A stretch of 64,000 nucleotides of DNA, taken from the NCBI RefSeq assembly GCF_901709675.1, contig NC_051093.1, positions 6,221,053-6,285,052 of the forward strand. Direction: 5' to 3'. Positions 22,601 through 34,800 of this stretch are shown here, piece by piece; positions within the stretch are counted from its first letter, which is position 1, and every line of letters begins with the position of its first letter. The position numbers and the translations under genes are program-made. This DNA comes from Syngnathus acus. Lineage: Eukaryota; Chordata; Actinopteri; Syngnathiformes; Syngnathidae. The notes below the pieces were generated by a model. That model was not told the DNA's origin. It ran no database searches and saw only the letters and a program-made list of their open reading frames with translations.

Positions 22601-24700
22601 TGAAATTGAAATACGTACATAACCCCTGCCACAATGCACGGGAACTTCTCGCAATTTTGATCATTATGCAGATGCCCGGGAGCTCCTGGCTAGCAGATCA
22701 GCTTTTGCATTGGTTTGGATATGCAATCGAGTTTGTCTGGATTTTTTTTTTTTTTTGCATGTGGACCCATTTATTATATTAGGCACAACATGCTCACCAA
22801 CAGCATGTGTAATCTGTTCATGCAATTGAGTTCCCGCAGTTTACATCTTTGAAGGCATGGACTGTTGCAGATGTCTGTGACAATGTATTTTTAGTGCTAA
22901 TGTAGTGCTCAGTGAGGGTCCTTTGTGACTAATTGACAGAACAGACATTTTTCTTGTCCAATTCTGTCTTACTGACCTTCTCAGATGGGTCCCTCAAGGC
23001 ACTGAGATCCTCATCGTCCTCATCCAGTATTTTTAGTGGTTTCTTAGGAGTCTTCTTTCCTTTGGAGTCTCCTTTACCTTCAGCGTTCTTTAAAAAAAAC
23101 AATCATTCCGATTTTACTTGCTGATATACAACTGACCTTTATTAGACAAGTCACTCACCTGTTCTTTCCCCTTTGATTTTTTGAGAAAGTCTTCCACTGC
23201 ATCGACAGCCTGCTGGAAGCGTTTGCCTTTATTTATCTTGATCATTTCCTCTTTATGAGGATGGTAGGGCTTCAGCTGCTCCACTTTGATCCAAGCACTG
23301 AAAGAGAATTGGAATCATACGCACTTATTGAAGAACAAGCTCAGTAAAGACATATGCTGATATTTACTTACTGGTCTTCAGTTCCAAAGAATTTCACAAA
23401 GTGGCATTTTTTGCCCCGTGGCTTTTTCAGGTCCTTGGGCGGGCTCACAATCTACATTGAAAATAAATATAAATGTAATAAAAAACACTAGTGACAGTTA
23501 TTTGTTTTTGTTGAAGCCATAAATACATGGTTTTGCCATCTGTATTTACCTTTCCTGGCCATGGTGGATAGCGGCCAAGTTTCCCCCTGAAATTAAAGTA
23601 TTTAGCCACTGCTTACTGTAGAATAATACTATGCAGAAACGTAGTGCTATTTCAAAATTGTTTTATAAATTTTTTGAAAACAATTGTTTTAGGATGTTGG
23701 ATAGTTCGACATATATAGACAAGAGATTTCAAAATTGGGTTGACGATTACAGAATCAACAAAGTAGCACAAATCCAAACAAATTTAAAAACTGCTCGTTT
23801 TCTTGCATTCAATTCAACTTTTGTATACTAGTAAATAACCAACGCCGCTTAAATTACATTAATTTTTGACAGGTTTGTTGACAATTACAACCTCAAATGT
23901 TGGGCAAAATGTGACTTTCTACAAGGAAATATTCAAAAACATTCTATCTTGTAAATTATATGAAGGGTTAACAGTTAGCAAGAAAACCACTCTTCATAGA
24001 AAAATGTTCGGTACTTAATGTCCCTTTTGTTTTCTGCATTACTGTACAAGTCTACGACAGGGGAGGAGCATTTGCGACAAGAAACGCAATCAAGTGAAAT
24101 ATAGGCCACCGTTAAGAGCAGCTTGATATACATATCGTTTCAATAATACATAGGTCACAATAAATAAACTGGTTAAACACGAAAGAAACGCTTCGGATTG
24201 AGCGAGTGGACGGATAAGAGAGTGTTAACGCCTCCGTGCTAACCTAGATTTCCGCTTAATCAACCGTGTCTACTAAAGCTCGTCTTTAGGGCAGGAAATT
24301 ATACAACACGTCAACTCCAATACGAACTTTAAAGAATAAAGATCGTGGCAGTGAATTACGTGGTCAGAATAGCATCCACAAAACGAAATTTAATTGGGGG
24401 GGGGGGGGGAAATCCATAATTTGAACATCTGCAGGTTTTTCCGCTAATGTTAGCAAGGAGCTAGCAACGAATGTTGAGTCAGCTTGGCTAACAATTTGTT
24501 TGGGTTGTCCATCAACTAACCAGCTGGCTACCACTTGACGGATTTACATTTAGTTAGTGCTTAATTCTGTTAATTTCTGATACAATAAATAAAGCAAAAT
24601 AGATCAAAGTAGAGACCATAGCGAGTGAAAAGTGGCATGTTATAACATTTAAAGGATCTCACCATACTAGATCTCCGATTCTCAGATGCACGGTCGCCAT
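16619..24700 (-). CDS. glyr1: GLYR1 (NPAC/NP60/NDF), PWWP and 6-phosphogluconate dehydrogenase-like nuclear protein, 16 exons
   Basis: GLYR1 is a nuclear, nucleosome-destabilising factor that binds H3K36me3 chromatin through its PWWP domain and is a cofactor of KDM1B. Exons 5' to 3': 24700-24663, 23586-23550, 23451-23372, 23297-23159, 23087-22977, 21930-21853, 19142-19089, 18925-18875, 18788-18715, 18579-18480, 18229-18119, 18036-17935, 17847-17685, 17351-17172, 17029-16905, 16693-16619. The total is 1518 nt (505 aa; human 553). The PWWP motif YPPWPGK follows the N-terminal LRIGDLVW. The dinucleotide-binding loop [13 protein letters not shown] lies near residue 222, followed by [15 protein letters not shown]. 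The usual catalytic Lys of beta-hydroxyacid dehydrogenases is Met (second Met of AARMM, about residue 389), as in human, so it is expected to be catalytically dead. The linker is shortened: exon 5 (22977-23087) is Lys/Asp-rich and no AT-hook (RGRPP) was found. The C-terminus SAVYRAYIH matches human. Confidence 0.96.
19290..19500 (-). mobile_element. LINE/SINE 3'-tail-type interspersed repeat in GLYR1 intron
   Basis: Read on the minus strand this resembles a very common teleost repeat in which phrases like AACCCCACAC, a gap, GTACCAGGGGGAAAC, and a terminal GGATGGATA motif occur in order. It is divergent and incomplete. A related fragment in the other orientation lies at 36195-36425. Family assignment is from memory. 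Confidence 0.5.
20565..20640 (-). repeat. Possible tRNA-derived SINE fragment
   Basis: On the minus strand, TTTTAGCTCAGTGGCTGG resembles a tRNA A-box (TAGCTCAGTGG), and GGTTCCAGACC nearby resembles a degenerate B-box. The spacing is too short for an intact tRNA, so a decayed tRNA-derived SINE head is more likely. It lies in a GLYR1 intron. Confidence 0.3.
21326..21577. mobile_element. hAT-like non-autonomous DNA transposon
   Basis: The ends are inverted repeats: GTGATTCTCAACTGGTG on the left and CAACAGTTGAGAACCAC on the right, of the CAGnGnTTCTCAA type known from hAT elements. The body of about 250 bp has no open frame. I could not define an 8-bp target duplication with certainty. It lies in the large GLYR1 intron between 21853 and 19142. 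Confidence 0.6.
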
Positions 24701-24880
24701 CTTGCAACACTAATAAAACGTCGCAACGAATGAGAGGAAAAGACAACACTTCACACACCCACTAAACACGAAGCGAAGCCCCGCCTTTCCTGTCCACAGA
24801 GCGCCTGCCATTGGCTGAGAGGCACTGCACTCGTTTTCCGGTGGGCGGAGTCACATGCACAAAACTGACGTCAGTGACAA
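24701..24880 (-). promoter_or_regulatory. GLYR1 promoter with CCAAT, GC-box and CRE motifs
   Basis: Upstream of the GLYR1 ATG are an inverted CCAAT box (ATTGG near 24811), a GTGGGCGGAG GC-box at 24841-24850 and a perfect palindromic CRE, TGACGTCA, at 24866-24873. No TATA box is evident. In mammals the GLYR1 promoter is shared head-to-head with UBN1; here no gene is recognisable on the other side. Confidence 0.5.
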
Positions 24881-25150
24881 AACACAAGATTGGTTTGAAG
24901 TAGAAAGGAGACATAATTGTGTATATATGATATTTGTTGCATTTGCATATAATAAATGCAACACGAATGACATATGATGAATGACAAAATTATGTCACAT
25001 CTGAGGTGGACTGGGTGCCAATGCAAGTTGCAATGCAGTTCTTATGTTCTTAATGTGTTTTTGAAAGGCGTGAGTTTGGTCAAATATAACACTAAGATTA
25101 ATTAAAGAATCACTTTGAGTAATTGTACATTTATCAAGATTTACAGTGGC
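24881..25150. other. Spacer upstream of GLYR1
   Basis: AT-rich sequence with no recognisable gene. This is the side where UBN1 begins in mammals; no exon encoding a ubinuclein-like protein was seen. Confidence 0.35.
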
Positions 25151-25390
25151 TTCCTTAAATAGGTGTTAATGCCAAGCAGGGCTAATTAGCATGGATAAAT
25201 ACGAAACAGTATAGGTCCAAGTCCCGATCCCTGCGGGACACCACATGTAACATCAAGTTCAGAAGTCATGTTGACATGGAGAGGGCTGACTCTGTAATAG
25301 CAATGCGCGTTTCAAAGCCATCTAATAATATGTTGTGATGGACAGTGTCAAAGGCAGCACTAAGATTGAGTAATAATAAAGTATTTGAGT
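25150..25390 (-). mobile_element. Decayed LINE reverse-transcriptase fragment (L2/CR1-like)
   Basis: Minus-strand translation from about 25380 gives LLNLSAAFDTVHHNILLDGF, matching reverse-transcriptase motif A, then breaks at a stop. In another frame it resumes with TCGVPQGSGLGPILFR, the motif containing GVPQGS. The spacing between the two is shorter than in intact L2/CR1 elements, implying a deletion plus a frameshift. It is a dead fragment lying between GLYR1 and PPL. Confidence 0.75.
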
Positions 25391-25493
25391 ATAAACTAGT
25401 GGTAATAAGTGTACCAAGAATGTCATGACTAAAAAGACGCAAGGTTTTGATAAATAATTACACACAAGAATCACTTGTCCTTTTAACTTGACT

Positions 25494-25499
25494 TTTATT
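25494..25499 (-). terminator. Poly(A) signal of PPL
   Basis: A minus-strand AATAAA about 400 nt downstream of the PPL stop, giving a 3' UTR of ordinary size. That UTR would include the homopolymer run at about 25767-25788 (C-rich in the mRNA sense). Confidence 0.5.
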
Positions 25500-25766
25500 T
25501 AGGCATAGAATACATTTAATTTCCTGGGAAAATCCCCCAAATCATCAAAACATTCCAGTCTCCTAATGCATTGTATTAGAAAAAAAAAAAGAAAAGTTGC
25601 ATACCCTTGTACCCAGTGTAGTAAAATAAAGCTCAGCAAAGGGCATTCTTCAGAAACCGTATTTAATGGCAATTTAATTTGGTTATAACAGCATGTTCAT
25701 TTTTATACCATAAAGCGGAGTATGAATAAGCAAATAAGTACAGAGTGCATTTTGTAATAAAGGAAG

Positions 25767-25788
25767 TGGGGGGGGGGGGGGGGGGGGG
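25767..25788. repeat. Poly-G homopolymer run in the PPL 3' UTR
   Basis: About 21 consecutive G on the plus strand, hence a C-run in the PPL transcript. Runs of this length are prone to polymerase slippage and sequencing error, so its exact length is uncertain. Confidence 0.8.
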
Positions 25789-25895
25789 TGCCAGTTCACC
25801 AAAAAAGCTAAATCAGAAGCAAGTAAAAGGCAAACATATTTTAAAAAAGATCAAATTTTTGTTGCATGAAACCAAACATGCTCCTGTCGATTCAT

Positions 25896-28800
25896 TTACT
25901 TGTTCTTCCCCGACACCAATACACCAAACTCCTGGATAGTTAGTTGTTTGTTCATGTACTGCTGAAGCTGATGATTTGTGATGTGGCCAAGACTCAAAGC
26001 ATCATCGATGGAGAATTTTTTCCCTGATTTCCTATCATGGAGTACAGATGATTCTCCTTTAGGCCCCTTGACTGTGATCTCCTCCCAATCACACTCCTGG
26101 CTTTGCAGGTTGACAAACATCTTCCAGTCGATCAGCCCCAGCTTAAAGGCTTCCTCTGGTCTCATTTCTTTACCTGTGTCTGGGTCAATAACAACAATGG
26201 ACCTTCTCAAATGGCTTTCTCTCTGTTCTCTCTTCATCCTAACAGCTGATAGACTCTTTTGTAGCCTCTCTATCTCCTCGTCTTTTTTCATGGTGATGCC
26301 TCTGAGCTCTGCAAGTTCTCTCTGTAGTGAGTCAAGCCTTAACTCCAGGTTCTTTCCATCGTCTCTCGGTCCCGACTCAGTTATACGCTGAGTCTCTTTG
26401 CTGGTGATCTCAATCTCAGAACGAAGCTTGCGAATTTCATTCTGCAATCTTTGGTTTTCCTGCAGCAGGCGACTACTTTCATCTCGGATATAGTCCAGCT
26501 CCTTACTTGACTTGGTGTTGGAAAATTCGATCTCAGTCATCCTGGAAGTGACAGTTACCAACTCTTGGTCGAGGTCTCTCTTTCTTCTTTTCTCCTCCTC
26601 CAGAGTCCTCTTGAGGTTCTCAATTTCATGCTCAGCCTCCGGATCCTTCTCAACCTGAACCTTCTCCGTGCGAACAATTCTTTCTTTCACGTCCATCTTC
26701 TCCAAGGTAACCTGCTGCTGGATCAGCGCGTTCAGCTCTTTCTCAAGCAAGATACGTTTATGCCTCTCTTCATCCAGCTGAAGTTTGAGAATAGAATGTT
26801 CCTTCTCTTGTTGAGGATCTTGCTGCAGGACTACCTTTTGCTTGACAGTCACCTTCTCACGATTTTCTTTGTCTCGCATCTCCAGCTCAGTAAGTCTGAC
26901 CCGAAGTCTCTGGATCTCCAATTCGGCGTCACGTCTTGCCCTACGCTCGCGCTCAAGTTCCTCCAACTGCATTTCCAAGTCGGCCTTCAGTCTCTGCAGT
27001 TGATAGAGCTCGGCTTTCAGAGTATCCTTCTGTCTCTGCTCATTGTTAATGTTTTGCGAGAAGGTTTCACACTCTGAACGGAGCATAGCGTCCTCTTCCA
27101 TCTTGACCACTTCCTGCTGAACAAACTTCTCACGCACCTGAGAAAGATCTATCTTCCTTAGTCTGATCTTTTCCTCTTGGGATGACCTTTCTCTCTCAAG
27201 TTCGAGACGTTTCGACTGTTCTTCAGCCAGTCTTCTTTTAAGGATCTCAACTTCTTCCTTCGTTTTTGGGTCCTCTCTGTACTGCAGCACTTCATTGACA
27301 ACCTCTTTAGTCTGCACTTGAGGTTTCATTTCTTTCCATCTATGAATTTCATCATTAAGTTGGCGGATCTCCATCTCAGATTTCTCAGTCTGGTGAGTTT
27401 TGTCAACAATTTCATTGCGAAGTCTCTCAAGTTCTCTTTCAGTCTGTGGATCGGTCTTGTACTTGATGACCTCTTTGATGATCTCCTTGACCTCCACTAG
27501 AGGTCCCCTGTTCTTAAGCATGGTCAGCTCATCCTGCAAAGATCTAAACTGCATCTCCGCATCTTTATAGCGCCTCTGTTGCTCGACAAGTTCAAGTCTG
27601 AGATTGGCTACCTCGTTCTCGGCCTTGGGGTCAGGACGGACAATTTCCCGCATCTTCTCTTGGATCACAACCTTGGACTTCTCCTCCTCCAGACTAGTAA
27701 TCTTTCTTTGAAGGTCCGTTTTTTCTCGCTGGGATGATCTCCGCTTGGCCTTCTCATCTTCATACTGCCTCCTAAGGTTTTCCACCTCCCTTTCGAGGGC
27801 AACGTCCTTCTCTACTTTAAGGACCTCCTTAATGGAAATCTTCTCCTCAGCCATTGCTTTCTCTTTCTCCAGCCGACGGAGTTTCTCCTGAAGAAATTTC
27901 AATTCATCCTCCAATTGCTTCCTTCCATCAGTTTCTTTTTGTCTCCTGCTCAAGAGAAGTCTGTATTCGGTTTCAAGTTGGGGGTCATTTTGAACTTTTA
28001 TTACTTCTTCTTCTTTAATAACTTCTTGCTCCTTATTCTTTTCTCCGGCCAGGATGGTCACCTGCTTTTTGATCTGAATAATCTCATTGTCTTTGAGCAA
28101 CTTCTGCCTTCTGAGCTCTTCCAACTCTTCCCGAAGCTGGCGCATCTCCTCTTCCTGACCACGATCTCTTTCGATCCTGAGAACCTCTTTCACCATGTAT
28201 TGCTGTGCTCCTTCCTTGACCTCGGTCTCAACACCACGCAGCTTCAATTTTAGGACTTCATAATCATTCTCCAGAACATGTGTAATCCGACGTTCCTCTG
28301 AAAGCTTCTGCTGAACCTTATACACTTCCTCATCTAGCTGAGGATCAGGAACTTTTTTGATTAGCTCCTTCTTGACAATAGTATCCTGAGGCTTCTGTCC
28401 TTCCAAGACATATATGTCAGTCTGGATTATCTCAATTTCTTTCTCTAACTGCTCTCTCCTCTGGATCTCATCTTGCAACTGCTTCTTAATTCTCCAAAGC
28501 TCCCCTCCGGCAGAGGCATTAACTGACTGGACATTTGTGGACTGGATCAGCGGGATATCTGGTTGCTAAAGAAGAGAGTGAACAGTCATGTTTGAACCAC
28601 GCTAATAATGTTTCGGATCGTACATTCTGTTCATTGTCATGTAGTTTTACCTGGCTGAGAAGGCTATGGGCGAACTCCAGGTTACGTAGTCTTTGCTTGT
28701 TCACAGAGTTGACCTCAGTATATTTGGCCTCAACAGCACCTTCCTGCAAAAGAGAGAAATAAAATGACGTCGGAACTGCAATACTTCAACACCCTGGTTG

Positions 28801-31800
28801 GAAATCGCCGTTGAATAAACTAAGACAAACTACGGAAACGTGCCCCACCTCTGCTTTGACTAACAGTGAAGGAGATTCCATTCGGCTCCGCTTGTATGTC
28901 TGAGGTACAAGTCCATCATCAAGGTCGAGTATGGATCTGAACTTCCCAGTTTCTGTCTCATAGTCCTACAAAGATCCATCGGTAAGATTCAAACCATCAA
29001 CGTATTGCATAAGATGTGTGGAAAAATGTTCTTACTTTGATAGCTTGCTGGTAAAGTTGGCTATTTTTGGAAAGATTGTTCATGTCGGATTCTTTCCTTG
29101 CGATATCTGAGAGCAAATTCTGAAGACAAGGGAGTAAAACAGTAAGTGTAGGAGAACTGTGGACGATGTTTTGTCAGGTTCAACTGCAAATTGTCCTCAC
29201 CCTCTGATTCTTGAGTTTGACGTCCAGCTGCTTTAAGTCATCGGTTTCAGACGGCTCGTAGTTTGGAATACGAGCAAGCCAGCTGTTCATGTTGTTATAA
29301 TCGTTGCGATAATTATTGTTTGACATCTTAGCCCTCTGCAAACATTGAGACCTGTGACACGGTGCAAATGTACGGGTTAGTCGCTTGAATTTCTGGATTG
29401 ACTTTGTCATCGGGGCCCTCTGACCTGATGTCGACCTGATTGTTCAGGATGTTGAAGCGCTTGTTTAGCTTCTGGACATCAGCTTCCTGTCTCTCAATGT
29501 CAGGGCAATGCTCTTGGAATTTTATGGCCATTTGGTCAGCGCTGCTTTTGGCCAAACGCAGGTTCTGCTCAGTCTCATTGACCACCGCTCTCTTGGATCT
29601 TAGATCTGACGCAATATCCTGAGAGAGACAAAGAGAAAAAAAATATATTTCCTGTACTTGGCCCATTCTTTTCAAATATGACACAAGTCATATCTCTCTT
29701 ATAGAACGATGGAAGATTAATCTTACGGCAAGCTCGCGCTGAGTTTTCTCCAATGACGACAAATCGGGAGGAGCCACCTCCTCCCTGGCCAACCTGTTCT
29801 CGTAACTGGACAGTACAGCCTTTCCATTTTGAAGTGAAGCCTCCAGCTGGTTAGAATTCTTCATTCTAAAGAAAAATCAGGATTTAAACGGTTAGTTTAG
29901 TGAAAGTAGGAGGCGAGATAGTGAGACATGATTACTGTCAATCATTGATCATACTTTTCCTGAGACAACTGAAGAAGCTGCTCTAAGGAGTTGTACTTCT
30001 TGTTGACATCATCAGATTTACTGTGAAGGTAAGGAGCGCTGGGACATTTCGAGTTTGAGACCAAAAAGTTCTTTGCTTCTTGCACTTTGGAGGTCTTTTC
30101 TGGTTCAATTCTATGAACTGCAATGTCAATATCCTGGAGGAAAATATTTGTGGTTTTAACCAGTGTGAATCCTAAATGATTTTCTTTTCGATGTCGAATG
30201 GCTAACAACGATTACGGGTTTATAATTACCCTCAAATCCTGCAGGCGGTCACTGCTATCCTGAAGCGGCTTCTTCAGATCCAGCGGTGGGCGCATTCGAG
30301 ATTGAAGAGCTCTCTCTTGTGTGTCCAGGTCTCGGGCAACTTTATCTAGTCCAGCCATCATTTGGCGACACTGTTGCTCCTGCTTGTCTGATGGCACAAA
30401 ATGATTTATGATTATATATTTGGAGAAATGCTGTGAGCTGAAGGGTATTTATTAGGCTGATCAGTTTTCAAAAAATTCCAGTCATGGCCCGGGTTAACAA
30501 TGACCACCACAGAGAGGCTGAGGAGCGGAGACAAGAATAGAAAATGTGATGTAATGCAAAGTTGGAGGTGGCAAAGGACAAAAAAAAGAAGCAGAATGAT
30601 GTGTTAGCTTTACCTGCACCGCCACTGGATTTTTTCAGCTCATCAAAGCGCTTCAGCAGTGCTGCTTTGCTGTCTCCCAGTTTGTGCTTGAGAGAATTTT
30701 GCTGTCCAGCCAAGCTGTTAAACCGCAGCATTGCAATGGTTATAGGATGTATTATGAATTTGTAAAACTATACCAACTCACTTGTCAACGAGGGATACAG
30801 CGTCAGCATCTGTGGGGGGAATAATGAAACAGATGGCTGGAGCAGACAATTTTTGTCCAGCTGCGTCTTTCACGTCCCACTTGGCTCCATTGTTGCGAAG
30901 TAGAGCGTATCGGTTTCCACGCACAATTTGCCCCTGCACCATCCAAAAAAAAGTACATAATGCAATTTAAAGCATCTCTAAAAATCAACAATTGATAAAA
31001 AAAAAAAAAAATCACATAGGACAAAAATCTCTAAATACTAAAAAATACTCAAGATTTTTTTGTTATTTTGTACCAATTAAATTTAGAGAGAATAATGACA
31101 AAAAAAAAAAGCAAAATAATATACAACCAAGAGGCATAAATATATTTATCTCCGGGAAAACCTGTTCATAATAATCAACAGAATTTTCAGCCGCATCTTT
31201 ACAAAAGAAGAAAAAAAAAAGACTAGATAGGCCTTCAAAAGAACGATGTCAGTACCTCATCCGTGTCGAAATCGCATAGAGATTCAACGGGGAGAAGCTT
31301 TTGCGAGTTCTCCCGTCTGTACTTCAGAGGCAAAACTTGCTGGCCACGTTTCTGAAGAGCCTTGACCCGTTCATCAAAATGGTCCATGGCTTTGGATTGG
31401 TCCTATAGAGCCAAACAAATTTTCAGTTTCGATAACAGTAACAACTGAGCAGTCTTACAAGAAAAGCTTACCTCCAGCTCTCTGATCAGAGCTTCCATCT
31501 GGTACACATCCTTGAACTCAGGGTTGTATTTTTGTTTGACCTCCGTGTCCAGTCGCTTTAACAGGTCCTGGGTGTCACGTGCCTCCTTGTGAAACTGATC
31601 ACATACACACACACGTGTTCTATTACCCGTGTATATGCAACCTGCTGTGAAGTTCTTCGATGTTCTCAGTGTCTAACCTTGTGATATTCATCCATGTGTT
31701 TCAGGTGATTTTCCTCACAGATGAGCAGATTGAGGTACTCCTTCCAGTCAGCATGCACAGCCTCTGTATGAGCCTTGGAAAAGAGTGTATGGAATTATTT

Positions 31801-34800
31801 GAAACTATCCAAAGATTACAGATTATTATTTTTTTTTAAAACACATGTGCACATATGTACTTTATATACTGAGATATAATTTTACCTTCAGAAAATCATT
31901 TTACATTTTAGAACTACTACAAAATATTGTATTAATGATGACGTCATGTTTTTATTATTATTGCCTCAAAGCCAATGAGGCATGTGGATTCTGTTTTTAA
32001 CTTTAGTTTTTATTCATCTACCAAAAAAGTTAATTAGGTTAACTGAATGTAGAAACAAGTTAAATCATTAAATGATACCTCAATAACATTTGCCCCTGGA
32101 TGCTTTGATGCAATCAACTTTTCTCCATCTTCATTGAGCTTGGTGATTGTCCCCTCCTTGGACTCCAGACATTTGCTGATGAAGTTCTGTAAGGACAAAG
32201 GAGATGGGGACTTTATTAAACAGACTTTGAGTCATACACTGGAGGGCGGATGGATGGTTTTAGAGGATTTTGCTCAATTCCAGCGATCCAGGATGGGAAA
32301 CCATACTTTTAATTTAATTTTTAAATGATGTTTTCAGTGTGTACAGTACCTCATACTGTCTCTGGCGGGCAGGATAGTCGAGGTTGGCGTCACTCCAGTC
32401 ATAGTTGATTCTCTCATCAGCCTGCTGGTCCATCCAGTAAAGCTCGTTGGTGCAGCGTTGCATGTAGTCACGGAGGCTCAGTAGGTGGCGCTGGCGATCA
32501 CTGGAAAGGGCCTAGGGTAGGGAAACGTTTGTTTTTTCTTGGGGAAGATGATGGGCTACCTTCAACTCAAATCATAGTATAGTGATTATATTTATTGTGA
32601 CAGGTTATGCAGGGGATTGTTTCAGGATAGTGTGTGACTTTACTTACCAGCAATTTGTTGTACTTCATCTGGAGGCCACTGACATATTCCTGTAGGAAGA
32701 CAGACAAAAAAAACATTTTGTTAATTGGTTTCAATTAAAATGTTTTTCTTCCACATCATTTACTCATAATCTGTTTTAAAACAAATTCAATGTCCCCTAA
32801 GCAATTATAAATTGACCAATAGACCATTGGTAATGTTTTTTTTATTACTTGCATGTTTTTTTTATAATACACAATTCAAAAAAGTGAAAATATTGAGAGA
32901 GCCTGGACCCCAACAGCCCCCTCCTCTCTTTGTACCTTGTCACCACCAGCAGAAATGTGAGGAGCCAAAGCTTCCACCTCACTATGAAAGATGTTGTGTT
33001 CCTCCACGTCATTCTCCACAGATGGTAGGTCCTGGCCAAAGCCCTTGTTGCTCAGCATGTCCTAGGAAACCAGATATGTTTAAGGAAACACCTTACTGAT
33101 TCCGAGAGATGATACCGACTGTATTATTTTGTTTTTGCAGTTTTGCCAGAAGGATGCCTTATAATGTGTGATCATTATTCACTTTGCTTCCAGAAGCTAA
33201 TTTTGATTTTTCTAATGCAGTTGCAAAAATATGAATGAATAAAAATTATGTAATTAATAAAAGAAAATTAGATATATAATAAATTATAGGATATCATTTA
33301 TATATATATCTACCAAGTATATAAATATACTTTTTTTTTAACTGCTTAGCTGCTGATTTAGTTTTTTTCTATTTTTTTTTATTTTTTAACTGCTCAGCTG
33401 CTTGGTTGTGACCACGTCATCATATATCTGATATTCTACCAGTTTCTCATCCATCATGTTGCCCCAGTTGATGGTGGGCACTCCCTCCGTGCGCAGGAGT
33501 TGGTAGATACGCTCGTGGTCATCTCTCAGCTTGTTCACTCTCTCCCGCAGCTGCCTCATGCTGTGTACACACAAACGTAAGTAGTCATTTCGGATCAAAT
33601 CAAATGAAGAAGGTACAGACTGTTTCTTACTCTTGTTCTATCATCTCTGCCTGAGGATGCCGAAGGCGCTTGGCATTGACAGCATCATCATCCAGGCCGA
33701 CGAGCAGCTCCAGAGAATTGAGGAGTCGCTTGTTGGTATCCTCCTGATACAGTGGCTGCTTGCCCTCATTGATCTTACTGACATCCTGCGTGAAAGACAA
33801 GTAAGTACGTTTATCATTATTAATAAGAATCTCTCTTTTGAAAGATGTCTACCAACTTGTTAAGATTCCCATACCTTGTTGAGGTTCTGCTCCACATCAT
33901 AGATGTTCTTCTCCACTTTATCAGCATTCCTCTGCAGCTTCTCGATCAGAGTCGTCAATTCTGTCGAGGTAACGCTCCTAAAAGAAAAGGATGACAAACA
34001 CCACCATTATAAAAAAACAAAAAAAAACACACTATTATGTATTTGTTTTAACTTTAGTAGAGCATTCAATGATCTAACAAAATGTCTAAAGCATGTAGCT
34101 GGAAATTGTGCACAATTGGCCCTAACACTGATTTAAAATAATAAATAAAACTAATAATGCACAGCTTTGACACTGTCAGGAAATAAATTGTCAGGAAAAT
34201 GTTTATTGTCAAGATTGTTCAAGTGGCCTCGACTCGAAAGTTGCCTGGGTACTAAATTGCAATTGGAATGTATGTTTGTATAAATTTAGTTTTGGAATTT
34301 GCTTTGGTGAGCCTCTTAAAAATTGCATAAACTAATAATAACAGCACATACGGCAACCTCTACTGAATTAAAGGCCACAGTGAGTGCTGCGTGGACTTTT
34401 GCACACATTGCAATCGGAGGAGTCAGAGTGATAGCACAAGGTGTGTCTGCCCAGAGATAGGAAGGAACGAAAAACAAGTTTGGCCAGTTTGCTGTCAAGG
34501 GTTGGGTTGTCTTCATCTTCACTTTTAAAAGGAAAAATGTAAGAAACCGGAAAACACACTAACATTTGATGCAACTTTTGAGCTCACTGTGATTATTTTC
34601 AATTGGCTCACCTTATAGCACATACTATGAGACTCTTTGACTAAAACGTTGTGAGTCAGCCACTTGGTATGAACGTCCCAGAGGACAGAGTCTTGAGAAG
34701 AAAACTCGATACACCTAATTCGATTTCATTTTGTCTTGAAGTATATTCCTGCCTTTAAAACGGAGTTCATGTGAACATTTCCCAATTTAAACACAAACAT

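Noticed and set aside
26565-27077. Plus-strand open frame of 170 codons
   Set aside because: It is the antisense shadow of the PPL coiled-coil exon.
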